45,053 nucleotides of DNA from a virus. The notes under the pieces were generated by a model, which ran no database searches, had not been told where the DNA came from, and saw only the letters and a list, made by a program, of their open reading frames with translations. Within the stretch, counting starts at the first letter, position 1, and the number at the start of each line of letters is the position of its first letter. The DNA lies in the IMG/VR virus record IMGVR_UViG_3300027741_000006, positions 1 through 45,053 of that record; one strand, written 5' to 3'. A program made the position numbers and the translations under genes. Positions 29,271 through 39,036 of this stretch are shown piece after piece.

Positions 29271-32200
29271 TTTTCCCAACCTTTTTCTTTAGCTTTTATG
29301 TGGTAGTCTTTAGCAGCTTTTTTGAGAAGTTTTTCTCGTTCAGCTCTAGCAGCTTTCTTTTGTTCAGGAGTAGAACCGTAAATAGGAAAGCCCATAGTAC
29401 CTAAAATAGCACGTTTAGCACCTTCTCCGGGAGGAGCATCTCTACTAGCAGCTACTTGAAATGGAACAACTGTACCTGCAACAGCTTTGAGTCTACCAGT
29501 AGCACTAGGATCAACCAACTTTTGTGCTTGTGGAGATGCGTACTCAGTACCCGCAACACCAATGATAAGAGCTTTAGGAATAAAACCAAGCTTATTAGCA
29601 AACGTTTTATCAGCATCCATAATCCAGTGGTACGGTTCCATAGCGTGTTTCATAGCTTGCATAGACGTACCATCAGGCCATTCAATGCGAGTTGGGTCTT
29701 TGTTTTCCCAGATAGGACGAGAAGCAGTCATTAAGTTAATGGCGTTTAACAAAGTGAAGTAAGTCAGAGCAGTTTTAAACTGATACATCCTAGCGTAATC
29801 AGATTTAGTTGCAGGACTTGCCATACCTTTAACACCAGCAGCTACATCTAAACTTTTAGGGATAGCAGCAGTAAACGCACGTAAAGTTGAAAGTGTCCAA
29901 TCAGGAGCAAACAAAGCTACTTGCAAACCTCTGCGACCAGCAGGACTATAAGCAGCCATAGCAATACGTTTAGCAAATTCATTCTGTGTTTGTGTAGCAG
30001 CATCAAACCAATTTAAACCACCAAAGCTGTCGTTAACAAACTTAGAAATTTCTTTACGACTAGTGGCTTCGTCAAATGGTTTTCCTTCTTTAGCAGCAGT
30101 CATACGTGCTTTATCTAAGTACGCATCAGCAACCATAATCTTGCCACCAGTATGCAAGAAATTCCAAGTGTAGTTGTCAAACAAACCCAGTGTGTATTTC
30201 TCAACAGTAGACATTGCTGATTCAAGTACACGAGTTTTAGGGCCGTACTTACCAATCATAGAGTCAGCAAACTTACCTGTAGCAGACAAAATACCAGCAG
30301 ACACATCTTCAGGCATTTCTAATTGAAGACCACCTTCTTTAATCCACATATCTACGTTGTCACCAACACCACCATTTTTAAATTGCTCAACAGCTTTAGA
30401 GATAGCAGACAGTTGCAAGTCTTTGCCAGTAGTAGCTTTGATACCTTTTTCAATAAGAGGCAACACAATAGCTTCTTTGATAGGAGTCCACAAAGGAATC
30501 TGCGAACTAGACAACACTTCCATCAAAGACTTGGCGTGAAAGAACGAACCAATAACGTTGATACGTTTAGTCAGTTGAGAGATAGCACCAAATGCTTTCA
30601 TCAAGTCACCCGGGCCAGCATCAAAGACAAACTTTAAAGCAGGCATCATGTCTGGGTGAACAGCGTAGCCAGCAAACTGGGGGCTATCCATCATCTCCCA
30701 ACCGTAAGGCATAGGGTTGTCTTTGTTGACTTCTTTAATAAGAGTTTCACCAGCTACGTTACGAACTTGCTTAAGGTTATCCACAAGTTTTTTGTTCTCA
30801 ATAGCCTTCTCCATTGATGTTGCATATTCTTTGTAGATTTCTGCAATGTCTTTGGTCTTGATTTTAAGACGGAAGTCAGACTTACCAGCAGCGGCAATGC
30901 GGCTATTGGCTTCGTTAATAAACCACTCTAGGTCTGCAAAGGTTTTGAACTTACGTTCTTTACCAAATTTAGATTCGGTAGTCATCCCACGCATAGCAGG
31001 ATCACGAGGAGCTGTTCCTAGTAACGTTTGAATAAACTCTTCACGAGCACCCTTGGGAGCACCAGCCCAATCAAGAATGTGGGTTACGTAGTCTTCAAGC
31101 AAGCCCTTAACAACGCCTGCCTTAACAGCACGATCACCAATGTCTTTAGCAAGAGCTTCGTATCTCTTAGCAACAACAACTTCATGTGGGCTAAGACCCG
31201 ACAGATCACCACTGTCAATGGCAACAGCAATAGCTTCTCTACGAGCAGCATTAGGCACTGCTTCCATCATCTTATCCATTGTGTTGTGGATAATCCGATC
31301 ATTAGCAAGCTTGTTCTTAATGTTTGTACCAACAAACTTTTCTGTCTCTTTGACAGGTTCTAACCAAGTTTGTTTGTACTCTTGGTAGCCCTCATAAAAC
31401 TTAACAGCGTCAGTCTCTCCGTACTTCTCATAGATGTCCGTAGCAATCTCTTTGAACTCTGCTTCGTCTTTAACATCACGAGGATCAGTTTTAGTTTTGT
31501 CAACAGGTAGCTCATCTGGTGAGCCTGCTGTCTTAGAAGGCGTGCTAGTAAGTACAAGATCAGGACGAGGAGTAAAATCTTTAGAGCGTTTAACCATAGA
31601 GATACCTTGGTCAAACACTTCGTCAAGAGCAGTACGAGCACCTTCAGGAATACCAAGTCCTTTACGAACAGTCTCCTTAAAAGCAGCCCACATGTTATTA
31701 GCAACACCTTTAGGTTGTTGACCAACCTCAATGCTACTTAACAGTTTTTGAAACTCTTTGTTGGTAAATGCTTCTGAAGCAAACTCATGTACGTCTTCAA
31801 AGCCGTAATACTCAACACCTGTCTTTGGATCAATTTCTTTGCCATGAGTAGCTTTGTACTTGTCAAACAACTCCTGCATCTTGATAGCAGCAGTGCTACC
31901 TTTTTCTTCTAGCAGTCGTTGAGTACCAGCGTGCAAAGCTTCATGTAGGAACGTTTGCACATTCCCATCTTTGCCCATCTCTATAAGGTGTTCATCTCCA
32001 CCTGTGTACACACCAAGAGCATCTTGTTTTTTAACACCAGCTTTGTCTACGTACTTAATAAAGTCTTTGGAGAAACCTAACCGAGCACTACGAATAAAGC
32101 TAGACTCATTGAGAGCCTTAACTAAGATACGTTGACCATAAGTCCCCATGCCTTTGGTTTCAAGAATGCGATCAAATGCTTCGCCAACATTCTTGACTCC

Positions 32201-33676
32201 CCACAAGTGATCTTGCAACTCTTCCCAAGTAGGAACTTGTGCATCTTTAAATTCAACAGCAGGAATGTCTTCGTGCAACTTAGCGTGTTCAGCTTCTAGC
32301 TTAGCAATCTCAGCATTGATCTTAGTAACACGTTGTTCGTTACCAGACTGAGCAGCTTTGTCTGCTTCTATTTCTAAGTTAAGACGAGTGTCTTCGTTCT
32401 TAGTAATAGCAGACTTAAAGTCTTCACGAGACTTAGGTGCAGTAGTTTCAACAGGAGGCTTAGCAACACCAGCAGGTTGCTCATCAGTAATCTCAAACCG
32501 TTTATCACCAGCTTTGCGTAGGTCACCACTGTGCAACCCAGGTTGTTCACCAGGAGGATTCTCAAGCACATGGTCTTTAGGAATCTGACCAGTGTTCTTA
32601 GCGTGCTCTACAGCTTGTTTACGAGTTAAGAACTGACCCCGTTCAGTAACAAAGCCTTGCTCATGCGTATCAGCAGTAGCTTCCTTACGAGCTTGGTCAT
32701 GTTTTGGCCCCATGCGTTCAATGTTGCCAGTCTCTTTGTTCCTAATAGCAGCTTCAACCAGAGGAGACTCAGCATCACGCTTAGCAACTTCAGCTTTGAT
32801 AGTGTCAAGCCATGCTGCCTTTTCTTCTGGTGTAGCACCTTCTGGAGGTTTAAGAGGCACAGTACCGGTAGGAGTAGTAGCTTTGTTACGACCAGTTACA
32901 AGACTAGCTGCCTTTTCACCAATCTTAGTACCAATAGCAAATGGGACTTTACCTGCTACGTTAAAGCCGGGCATAGCTGCACCAGCAATAGTAGAGGTAG
33001 CAACCTTCCAAGGTTCAACTGTGCCTGTCTCAGCGTACTCAGTACCAGCTTCAATACCACCTTGCAGACCACCAGAAATAACACGTTGACCAGTAGGTGT
33101 AGATGCAAGACGAGCAATCTTGCCAGCATCTTTAGCAGCAGTAACAGCAGTCTTAGGAGACATGCCAGCCATACCTACACCCAACTCAGTTAGGAATGTA
33201 GCTGCGGGAAACTCTTTCTTTTCTGCTTCACGTTGAGCATAGTCTTCAGGAGCAAACGTTTGGTGCATCATGTCCTGAAGCTTTTTAGCAGCTCCAGATG
33301 CAAGCATAGCTCCACCAAAGCCACCACCAAGTTCAATAGCTCCAGCAACAACGGGAGCAAAGGGGCCAGTGAGAGGGGCTACAGCAGCCGCTACAGGAGC
33401 AGCCGTAGCCATACCCGCACCAAAGCCAGCTAGACCAGCACCCGTAGGTACAACAGATTCTGTTGCAGTACGACCAATGTGTTTAGCAAGTCTACTAGTA
33501 GGGTCTTGGTCTGCACCTGCTTTAGGGTACACACCAAATGCAGCACCACCTTTACCTTCTACAGCAGGAATAGTTGATGTAGCAGGCTTAGAAATAGTTT
33601 CCCAACCCTTGTCTTCTGTAGCAGGCGCAGCTTTGCTACTAGGAACAATTGTTTCCCACCCAGATTCTGTAGCCAT
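29267..33676 (-). CDS. Giant internal virion/ejection protein with HExxH motif
   Basis: This 1469-residue protein has two N-terminal GWETI repeats and a long Ala/Gly hydrophobic stretch (about residues 75-135) that could insert into membrane. Coiled-coil segments follow, then a zincin motif HEALHAG (H578, E579, H582) with FEDVHEFASEAF further on. The C-terminal half resembles the LPD38-type large polyvalent protein region as recalled. By P22 analogy (gp16 position) it is likely injected with DNA and may act on host proteins or the cell wall. It is the last of three ejection-type genes. Confidence 0.78.
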   Translation of the reverse strand: MATESGWETIVPSSKAAPATEDKGWETISKPATSTIPAVEGKGGAAFGVYPKAGADQDPTSRLAKHIGRTATESVVPTGAGLAGFGAGMATAAPVAAAVAPLTGPFAPVVAGAIELGGGFGGAMLASGAAKKLQDMMHQTFAPEDYAQREAEKKEFPAATFLTELGVGMAGMSPKTAVTAAKDAGKIARLASTPTGQRVISGGLQGGIEAGTEYAETGTVEPWKVATSTIAGAAMPGFNVAGKVPFAIGTKIGEKAASLVTGRNKATTPTGTVPLKPPEGATPEEKAAWLDTIKAEVAKRDAESPLVEAAIRNKETGNIERMGPKHDQARKEATADTHEQGFVTERGQFLTRKQAVEHAKNTGQIPKDHVLENPPGEQPGLHSGDLRKAGDKRFEITDEQPAGVAKPPVETTAPKSREDFKSAITKNEDTRLNLEIEADKAAQSGNEQRVTKINAEIAKLEAEHAKLHEDIPAVEFKDAQVPTWEELQDHLWGVKNVGEAFDRILETKGMGTYGQRILVKALNESSFIRSARLGFSKDFIKYVDKAGVKKQDALGVYTGGDEHLIEMGKDGNVQTFLHEALHAGTQRLLEEKGSTAAIKMQELFDKYKATHGKEIDPKTGVEYYGFEDVHEFASEAFTNKEFQKLLSSIEVGQQPKGVANNMWAAFKETVRKGLGIPEGARTALDEVFDQGISMVKRSKDFTPRPDLVLTSTPSKTAGSPDELPVDKTKTDPRDVKDEAEFKEIATDIYEKYGETDAVKFYEGYQEYKQTWLEPVKETEKFVGTNIKNKLANDRIIHNTMDKMMEAVPNAARREAIAVAIDSGDLSGLSPHEVVVAKRYEALAKDIGDRAVKAGVVKGLLEDYVTHILDWAGAPKGAREEFIQTLLGTAPRDPAMRGMTTESKFGKERKFKTFADLEWFINEANSRIAAAGKSDFRLKIKTKDIAEIYKEYATSMEKAIENKKLVDNLKQVRNVAGETLIKEVNKDNPMPYGWEMMDSPQFAGYAVHPDMMPALKFVFDAGPGDLMKAFGAISQLTKRINVIGSFFHAKSLMEVLSSSQIPLWTPIKEAIVLPLIEKGIKATTGKDLQLSAISKAVEQFKNGGVGDNVDMWIKEGGLQLEMPEDVSAGILSATGKFADSMIGKYGPKTRVLESAMSTVEKYTLGLFDNYTWNFLHTGGKIMVADAYLDKARMTAAKEGKPFDEATSRKEISKFVNDSFGGLNWFDAATQTQNEFAKRIAMAAYSPAGRRGLQVALFAPDWTLSTLRAFTAAIPKSLDVAAGVKGMASPATKSDYARMYQFKTALTYFTLLNAINLMTASRPIWENKDPTRIEWPDGTSMQAMKHAMEPYHWIMDADKTFANKLGFIPKALIIGVAGTEYASPQAQKLVDPSATGRLKAVAGTVVPFQVAASRDAPPGEGAKRAILGTMGFPIYGSTPEQKKAARAEREKLLKKAAKDYHIKAKEKGWEK

Positions 33677-33678
33677 GA

Positions 33679-34869
33679 TTACTTAGCCTTACGTTGAATA
33701 GAACCATCAGGTGCTACCCGATAATCGTATTTAGTTGGTTCGTACTTTTGACCGCTAGCTTCTACTTTACCTTGAAGACCAGTGTCAGTTTTAGCAACAG
33801 TAGGTTTAACTACAGGTTTATCCACAGGCTTGTCTTCAACATTAATTGGAGTAACACCACCAAACAGCTCAAGCTCACGCTTAAGGTTGTCAATCACAAT
33901 GCTTTTACCTGGAAAGTCTGGAGCACTAGTAGCAAGGTTAATTTCTTTTTGTATCTGACTTTGTTTAAACTCATCACGAGCTTTAACAGCAGCTTCAAGT
34001 GCTTTTGTTTCAGCACCTTTAAAAAAAGTAGTTTTGTCTAAAGTGTCTTGAGCATCGCTAACACGTTTGTCTAAACCATCAAGAGTTTTTTTACCAGACT
34101 TTTCAATAGCTTCTTGAGCTTTAGTGTACAGATTCCAATCTCGCATATCACGATCAGTGCCACCAGTTAGCTTACGAGCCAGAGCACCATCTTGTCGAAT
34201 ACGCTCAATGCGTTCACGAGACTCTTGAATAACCTTTTGTTTTTCAATTTCAATCTGTTTAAGTTGAGCAGCCATTTGACCTTTAGCGTTTAGCATAAGG
34301 TTTTTAGCAGCCTCTTTCTTTTCACCACCAGACATCTTGTTCCAATTGGTTTCACCAATTTGGGATACGAGAGCTTTTTTACTTGTTTCTGGCAAACGGT
34401 CTACAAACTCTTGCACCTTGTCATCAGGTACAGCAGAAATAACTCCGTAAGCATTGCCTACTTCTTGAGCTTGTTGATCTAAGTTCTTTTGTTTAATAGC
34501 TACTTGTCGAGTGTCATACAACTCAGCAGCAGTTAAAGTTTTAGCACCGTTTTCTATATCGCCATTTTGAAACTGTACAGCAGCAGACAACCGTAACTTT
34601 TCAGCATCATCAGCAGCTTTAAACTCAAGAGTGCCTGCTAGTTGTTGCAGTTTAGCTTTAGATTCTTTTGAAGCTTGGAACCCAGTATCAGCAACAAGAT
34701 TAGCCAACTTAGTTTTTTCTAAGTTAGCTTGTTCTTGTTGAATAGCAAGCCCTTGAGCTTGCATTTTGTTGGCTTCAACCTGTTGCACATTAGGTGCAGC
34801 AGCCATTGTTTGTTGCAATTGCAACGCTGCTTGTCCACCAGCAGCCGCATCAGTCATTAACAAAGCCAT
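33679..34869 (-). CDS. Ejection/internal virion protein, coiled-coil, 396 aa
   Basis: The protein is Ala/Gln/Lys-rich and almost wholly helical (GGQAALQLQQTMAAAPN, EKQKVIQESRERIERIRQ). A Val/Lys/Pro linker (PVDKPVVKPTVAKTD) sits near the C-terminus. It follows the 194-residue gene and precedes the giant protein, matching the P22 order gp7, gp20, gp16. Such proteins form the trans-envelope DNA channel. The ATG at 34869 follows TTAAGGATCAATC. Confidence 0.7.
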   Translation of the reverse strand: MALLMTDAAAGGQAALQLQQTMAAAPNVQQVEANKMQAQGLAIQQEQANLEKTKLANLVADTGFQASKESKAKLQQLAGTLEFKAADDAEKLRLSAAVQFQNGDIENGAKTLTAAELYDTRQVAIKQKNLDQQAQEVGNAYGVISAVPDDKVQEFVDRLPETSKKALVSQIGETNWNKMSGGEKKEAAKNLMLNAKGQMAAQLKQIEIEKQKVIQESRERIERIRQDGALARKLTGGTDRDMRDWNLYTKAQEAIEKSGKKTLDGLDKRVSDAQDTLDKTTFFKGAETKALEAAVKARDEFKQSQIQKEINLATSAPDFPGKSIVIDNLKRELELFGGVTPINVEDKPVDKPVVKPTVAKTDTGLQGKVEASGQKYEPTKYDYRVAPDGSIQRKAK

Positions 34870-34878
34870 GATTGATCC

Positions 34879-35463
34879 TTAATAACCACTAACAAGCGCA
34901 TATTGCTCTTGAGTCATATTAGTAGGTTGTGGCGAGCCACCAAATTGACCTTGCAAACCAGAGACAGTAGTACCCAAAGCACCAAGACCTTGCATAAAGC
35001 CTTGTTGGTTTGCACCAGTTTGACCTAGACCCATACCAGCAGCAGTAGCAGGATTGTTAACTGCACCAGAACCTTGAGCAAGACGATTAAGATAATCAGT
35101 CATAAAGCCGTAGTAACCTTGTTGACCTTGCTTTTCAAGTGCAGCAGATTCACCACCAGAGTAGAGTTGTCCAGTACTAGCAGCAGCTCTTTGAGATGCT
35201 TGCATAGCAGGTTGCATAACACCAGTATTAAACTGTGTAAACCCAGGCATAGCTTCAATGTTACTAGGAGCACCCGGCTGTAAAGCACCGCTATACATCT
35301 CACCTAGCTTGCTACGATATTGAGAGAATGGGTCAGCCATCTGTTGTGCTTGAGCACCAGTAGGAGAACTTTCTCCACCAAACATTTTGCTAACACCACC
35401 GCCTGTAAGGGCGTTAACTCCACTAGCAATGCCTACTACTGAAGCAACAGTTCCAAATGTCAT
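34879..35463 (-). CDS. Ejection-type virion protein, Gly/Ala-rich, 194 aa
   Basis: The protein starts with a hydrophobic segment (FGTVASVVGIASGVNALTGGG). Gly/Gln/Ser-rich sequence follows with QYRSKLGEMYSGAL and a Tyr/Gly tail. It fits small ejection proteins such as P22 gp7 in position and look, though not by a defined motif. The ATG at 35463 has ACGGAG 7 bases upstream; the longer TTG-type start is rejected because it overlaps the cupin gene. Confidence 0.65.
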   Translation of the reverse strand: MTFGTVASVVGIASGVNALTGGGVSKMFGGESSPTGAQAQQMADPFSQYRSKLGEMYSGALQPGAPSNIEAMPGFTQFNTGVMQPAMQASQRAAASTGQLYSGGESAALEKQGQQGYYGFMTDYLNRLAQGSGAVNNPATAAGMGLGQTGANQQGFMQGLGALGTTVSGLQGQFGGSPQPTNMTQEQYALVSGY

Positions 35464-35464
35464 T

Positions 35465-35968
35465 TTAATTCTCCGTGAGCAACTCTTTAGTAGAGTCAAT
35501 TAAACCAAGTTCTTTATAAGAAGGAGCAATAACTTCTTCTTCCATCTTGTCTAGATTTTCTTCACCCAAGTGTTTAGTAAGGTGAACTGTTACCCAAATA
35601 GTATTTTCTTCTGCAATAACAGCACGTTTAAGACCTACTTCAGAAACAAAGATGCAAGGAGCTTCAAAATACTTAGGCCCAAACTCTGTTGACACAGACA
35701 CCCTACCTTGCATAATAAAGTTTAAATGTTGGTGCCTATGGATTTTACCTATGATTAGGGTTCCTTTGGGAATAAACATTTGCCTAGCGTAAGTACCACA
35801 CCCGTAGTTTTCATCTATAGGGGAATAGTAGTGAGTCAACTTACAATCAGGAAGAGTATCTTTTATGTTACCGTCTGCAATCATTTTTAACATTCCTTCT
35901 TGAACGTTAAGAATGCTTTCACGAAACTTTACTTCGCCGTAAGTATTTCTAGTGAGGTCAGTTGTCAT
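35465..35968 (-). CDS. Cupin-fold protein in the tail module
   Basis: This 167-residue protein has the cupin core: GTLIIGKIHRHQHLNFIMQG (metal-binding HxH type) then TEFGPKYFEAP and a later second histidine in WVTVHL. Cupins bind metals or sugars, but many phage copies are structural. It overlaps the stop of the gp10-like gene by 4 bases and precedes the ejection genes. No enzymatic activity can be assigned. It may stabilise the tail hub or bind host surface sugars. Confidence 0.72.
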   Translation of the reverse strand: MTTDLTRNTYGEVKFRESILNVQEGMLKMIADGNIKDTLPDCKLTHYYSPIDENYGCGTYARQMFIPKGTLIIGKIHRHQHLNFIMQGRVSVSTEFGPKYFEAPCIFVSEVGLKRAVIAEENTIWVTVHLTKHLGEENLDKMEEEVIAPSYKELGLIDSTKELLTEN

Positions 35969-37857
35969 TTGCGATACCTCCCACCACCAACTTGTTGCTC
36001 TTGATCCATCTCACCAATTCTGAAGTCAACTTCAGCAGCATCTAGTCGGAGAGGAACATTACTAGTAACCAAAAACTCCCAAGCTCTACGTCTGTCAGCA
36101 CCACTTAGGTATATTTGAGAACGAGAAGCATTGAGGTCTACAGTCCTGTAACTAGACCAAGTGTTGTAGTCATCACCGCTATGCCGAATTTGCATAGTTC
36201 CAGCTACCTTGTCTCCAATGATTTCTAACCTACCGTAAAACTTACGTTTGGTACTACCGTTGTCCATAATGTCTGTAACAGTACGACAGTAAATAGGTTG
36301 ACCATTATCTTGGTACGTGTTGACATCAAAGTAATACAGCGTAGCTGTGTCATCATCTAACACGTAAGGCACACTGTTTACTTCAGCATAGAACGTAGGG
36401 CGGAAATAAGATTCTTGATAAATACCAGGATTAGGTTGGTCATTACTCTGCATAGAGTATTGAGTCCATGTGTACCACATCTTTTCTGTTAAGTCATACA
36501 CCAATGTTTGGTTAGTGTTATGCAAAGTTAAGATGTACAACGTATGTCCATTTGTTGTGTAGCAGTACGCAGACACACTAGACAAACCATCAGCTTCTAA
36601 ATGCCTATCAACGTTAGCGTTAGAGACACGAATAGAAGATACCCCATCCATAATGTACACAGACCTACCAAAGGTTTTGCTAGTACCTACCCACAACACA
36701 GTGTTACTAGTAGCAACAATAGAATCACCGTTAGCACAACCTATTTCAGAGGTGTAGCTTGCAGCAACTCCTAAAGGAGAACCAACAGCATTTCCTTGGT
36801 CATAAAAGAACTGCATACTTACTTTACCAAAAGCTACAAGGTAGTTAAGGTGTTTGGCAATGCCCACAAGGGTGTCTGTAGTCTGTTCAAAACTAAGGTA
36901 GCTTAGTGCTCCCCAAGATGTAGGATCACCTAAGTTAGAGTTGTATATACGGTTAGTAGTTGTACCTACAAATACGTAGTTGTCTAAGAACACAGCACCA
37001 GATACAAATGGCCCAGATGGAAATGCGTTAAGAGCAGGAGTCAATACTCCGTTAGACCCTAAGTCTGTAAACGTAATAGTCCCAGATACAGTTGCTGTGT
37101 GTGCAATGTCTACAGTAATGGTTGTGCCATTGATGTTTGTTACTTTAGCATTGGGGGATACCCCAGTGCCTGTAACGTACATGCCTACGTATATACCTGT
37201 AGCACTAGACACAGCAATAGTAAACAAAGCAGCAGTACCTGTACCCGTTGGGGTAACAGCACTAGGTACGTTAATAGTACAAGTACCAGCAGAAGATAAG
37301 CCTGTACCAGCACTGGTTATAGTTACAGTAGAAATGTTTCCGTTAACAACAGTAGCAGTAGCAGCAACACCACTTGCAGAAAAACTAAGGGTAATCCCTT
37401 GGCTATAGTTAAGACCAGGGTTGTCAATACTAATGTTGTTTATTTTGTCGTTAACAATAGTTGTATATGCACCAGCTTTACTAAGCAAATACCCGTTAAC
37501 TTTGTTTTGAATAAACAAATAAGCATCAAGAAAAGTTCTAACAAAAAAGCTTCTACTAGTTGATGCAGACGTTGTGCCTACTGTGGTAACGCCATACCCA
37601 CTAGGATTGATTTGATACACAGTGTTATTAATAACAGCAACTAAGTTGTTATTAAAAGCAGACATTCCCTGACTGTTGAGATACGCAGGAGGAGTTACAG
37701 GTGTAACTTGAGCTACAGCTATAAGCCCAGGACGTTTAACAAACTCTCTTTTTTGATCTCTTGTTTCAAAGAAACAATTAGATGAGAAAGAGTCTTTGGC
37801 AAAAGTCCCATTACGGGACTCAATTGGTTGGGTAAGTGGGATACGTTCTGTAGCCAT
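35965..37857 (-). CDS. P22 gp10-like tail accessory/DNA stabilisation protein
   Basis: This 630-residue protein matches the phage stabilisation family. The N-terminus has FETRDQKREFVKRPGL, the typical start of this hub family. The middle has repeated beta-blades with LDNYVFVGTTTNRIYNSN, NYLVAFGKVSMQFFY and FGRSVYIMDG. P22 gp10 sits below the portal and retains DNA after packaging. It follows the gp4-like gene by 2 bases, as in P22. The N-terminal third has Gly/Thr-rich repeats that may be an insertion domain. Confidence 0.82.
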   Translation of the reverse strand: MATERIPLTQPIESRNGTFAKDSFSSNCFFETRDQKREFVKRPGLIAVAQVTPVTPPAYLNSQGMSAFNNNLVAVINNTVYQINPSGYGVTTVGTTSASTSRSFFVRTFLDAYLFIQNKVNGYLLSKAGAYTTIVNDKINNISIDNPGLNYSQGITLSFSASGVAATATVVNGNISTVTITSAGTGLSSAGTCTINVPSAVTPTGTGTAALFTIAVSSATGIYVGMYVTGTGVSPNAKVTNINGTTITVDIAHTATVSGTITFTDLGSNGVLTPALNAFPSGPFVSGAVFLDNYVFVGTTTNRIYNSNLGDPTSWGALSYLSFEQTTDTLVGIAKHLNYLVAFGKVSMQFFYDQGNAVGSPLGVAASYTSEIGCANGDSIVATSNTVLWVGTSKTFGRSVYIMDGVSSIRVSNANVDRHLEADGLSSVSAYCYTTNGHTLYILTLHNTNQTLVYDLTEKMWYTWTQYSMQSNDQPNPGIYQESYFRPTFYAEVNSVPYVLDDDTATLYYFDVNTYQDNGQPIYCRTVTDIMDNGSTKRKFYGRLEIIGDKVAGTMQIRHSGDDYNTWSSYRTVDLNASRSQIYLSGADRRRAWEFLVTSNVPLRLDAAEVDFRIGEMDQEQQVGGGRYRK

Positions 37858-37859
37858 GT

Positions 37860-38624
37860 TTACCGCCCATAAGAGTTAGGGCTAGTAGAACGGAAATCAG
37901 GAGCAAAGAATGTGCTTGAAGCTTCAACATCCCAATCAGACAACAATGTTTTGTAGGTCATAGCTCGTTGGCTAATCTCTTGCCTAGCGTTCATGGGTAC
38001 GCCGTACTCAAGAGACAATTGATCTGCAAGGTTCCACACCAAACAATTCATCCACTCATTAGGAAAGTCTGGAACATCTAAAGCAGCATTCAAATCATCT
38101 AAAGGCATTTGAACAATGATGTGTAACTGAATATTATTTTGAGCATTAACATCAGGTGTCAAGTACACATACAACACACCATTCAGTTTACGTGGATCAT
38201 AAAAAATAGTGTTAGCAGTACCTGTAGAAAACTTAGACCCCAACACGTTGTACTCTTGCTTAGATACTAGCATTACAGGAGTATCAATAGCAGGAGTGCT
38301 TTGTAGGTTCCTATAGAACCCTTGGATGGCCTTTAAAGGCTTGTCAGTGATCGCAACGGTAGGGTTGAGGGCATCGTACATCAAAGTTGATGTAGAGCCT
38401 CCTAGGGTGTATTGAGTCTGTCCTGAAGTAAGAGGAATAATAATTTCTGATACTTTCCAAAGCTTAAGACCGTCTGTACTTAATTGTTTGATGATTAAGT
38501 TTAAAGACATAGCAGCGTTAGATACTGTGTCTGGATCAGGAGTAGAACCAATCTCAAGTACACCTAACTTACGAAGAGCTAGGGTAATAATTTGATCTCG
38601 GGTAACGGTGTAGGTGCTGCTCAT
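37860..38624 (-). CDS. P22 gp4-like head-tail connector (tail accessory factor)
   Basis: This 254-residue protein has the gp4-type N-terminus: TYTVTRDQIITLALRKLGV followed by DPDTVSNAAMSLNLIIKQL and LKLWKVSEI. The C-terminal half is beta-rich. P22 gp4 binds the portal ring at completion of packaging and is the platform for gp10. The start overlaps the stop of the upstream gene (ATGA), and the gp10-like gene follows, so the order matches P22. Confidence 0.82.
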   Translation of the reverse strand: MSSTYTVTRDQIITLALRKLGVLEIGSTPDPDTVSNAAMSLNLIIKQLSTDGLKLWKVSEIIIPLTSGQTQYTLGGSTSTLMYDALNPTVAITDKPLKAIQGFYRNLQSTPAIDTPVMLVSKQEYNVLGSKFSTGTANTIFYDPRKLNGVLYVYLTPDVNAQNNIQLHIIVQMPLDDLNAALDVPDFPNEWMNCLVWNLADQLSLEYGVPMNARQEISQRAMTYKTLLSDWDVEASSTFFAPDFRSTSPNSYGR

Positions 38625-39034
38625 GTGATACCTGTAAAGTCGTTTAAACCGGGGTTAAGTTTACCTGCTACAACACATCCAGCAATAGCTGTAGGTGGCA
38701 GGGCTATAGACCCTTCCATAGTACACACTGGTCGGTATCCGTTATCAATGCCTGCTCTAGCACAGTCTGCTTGAGCGTAGTCAGCAATACCTTGAGAACT
38801 AACTTGAGTACAAACAAAAATAAAATTATCTGAAGACTCAGGTCTAGTCCAAGGTGGAGCTTGTATATCTGCTACACCATGTACAAAGTCTTGTGGTTGT
38901 CTAGGTTCCCAATCACCAGAACAAACCATAAGCCCATCCCAACGAAGACGCAACTCATTGTCTTTGAACATGCGACCACAAGAGTCACATATGACGTTCC
39001 AGTCTCCATTGTCCCATCTAGACTTGTAAGACAT
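38621..39034 (-). CDS. Zinc-finger-like tail-module protein, 137 aa
   Basis: The N-terminal half has CDSCGRMFKDNELRLRWDGLM followed by a Cys (VCSGDW), a plausible zinc site. The C-terminus is Gly/Ala/Pro-rich. From memory, similar proteins sit next to gp4-like genes in other podoviruses; no activity is known. The start follows the small fibre-adaptor gene with 2 bases of gap. Confidence 0.6.
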   Translation of the reverse strand: MSYKSRWDNGDWNVICDSCGRMFKDNELRLRWDGLMVCSGDWEPRQPQDFVHGVADIQAPPWTRPESSDNFIFVCTQVSSQGIADYAQADCARAGIDNGYRPVCTMEGSIALPPTAIAGCVVAGKLNPGLNDFTGIT

Positions 39035-39036
39035 AG

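Noticed and set aside
33369-33686. Alanine-rich plus-strand frame opposite the giant gene
   Set aside because: Low-complexity shadow of the Ala/Gly-rich N-terminus on the minus strand, with no ribosome site.
36980-37408. 142-residue plus-strand frame opposite the gp10-like gene
   Set aside because: Its Val/Pro/Thr-rich sequence mirrors repeats on the coding strand, and no plus-strand genes exist in this arm.
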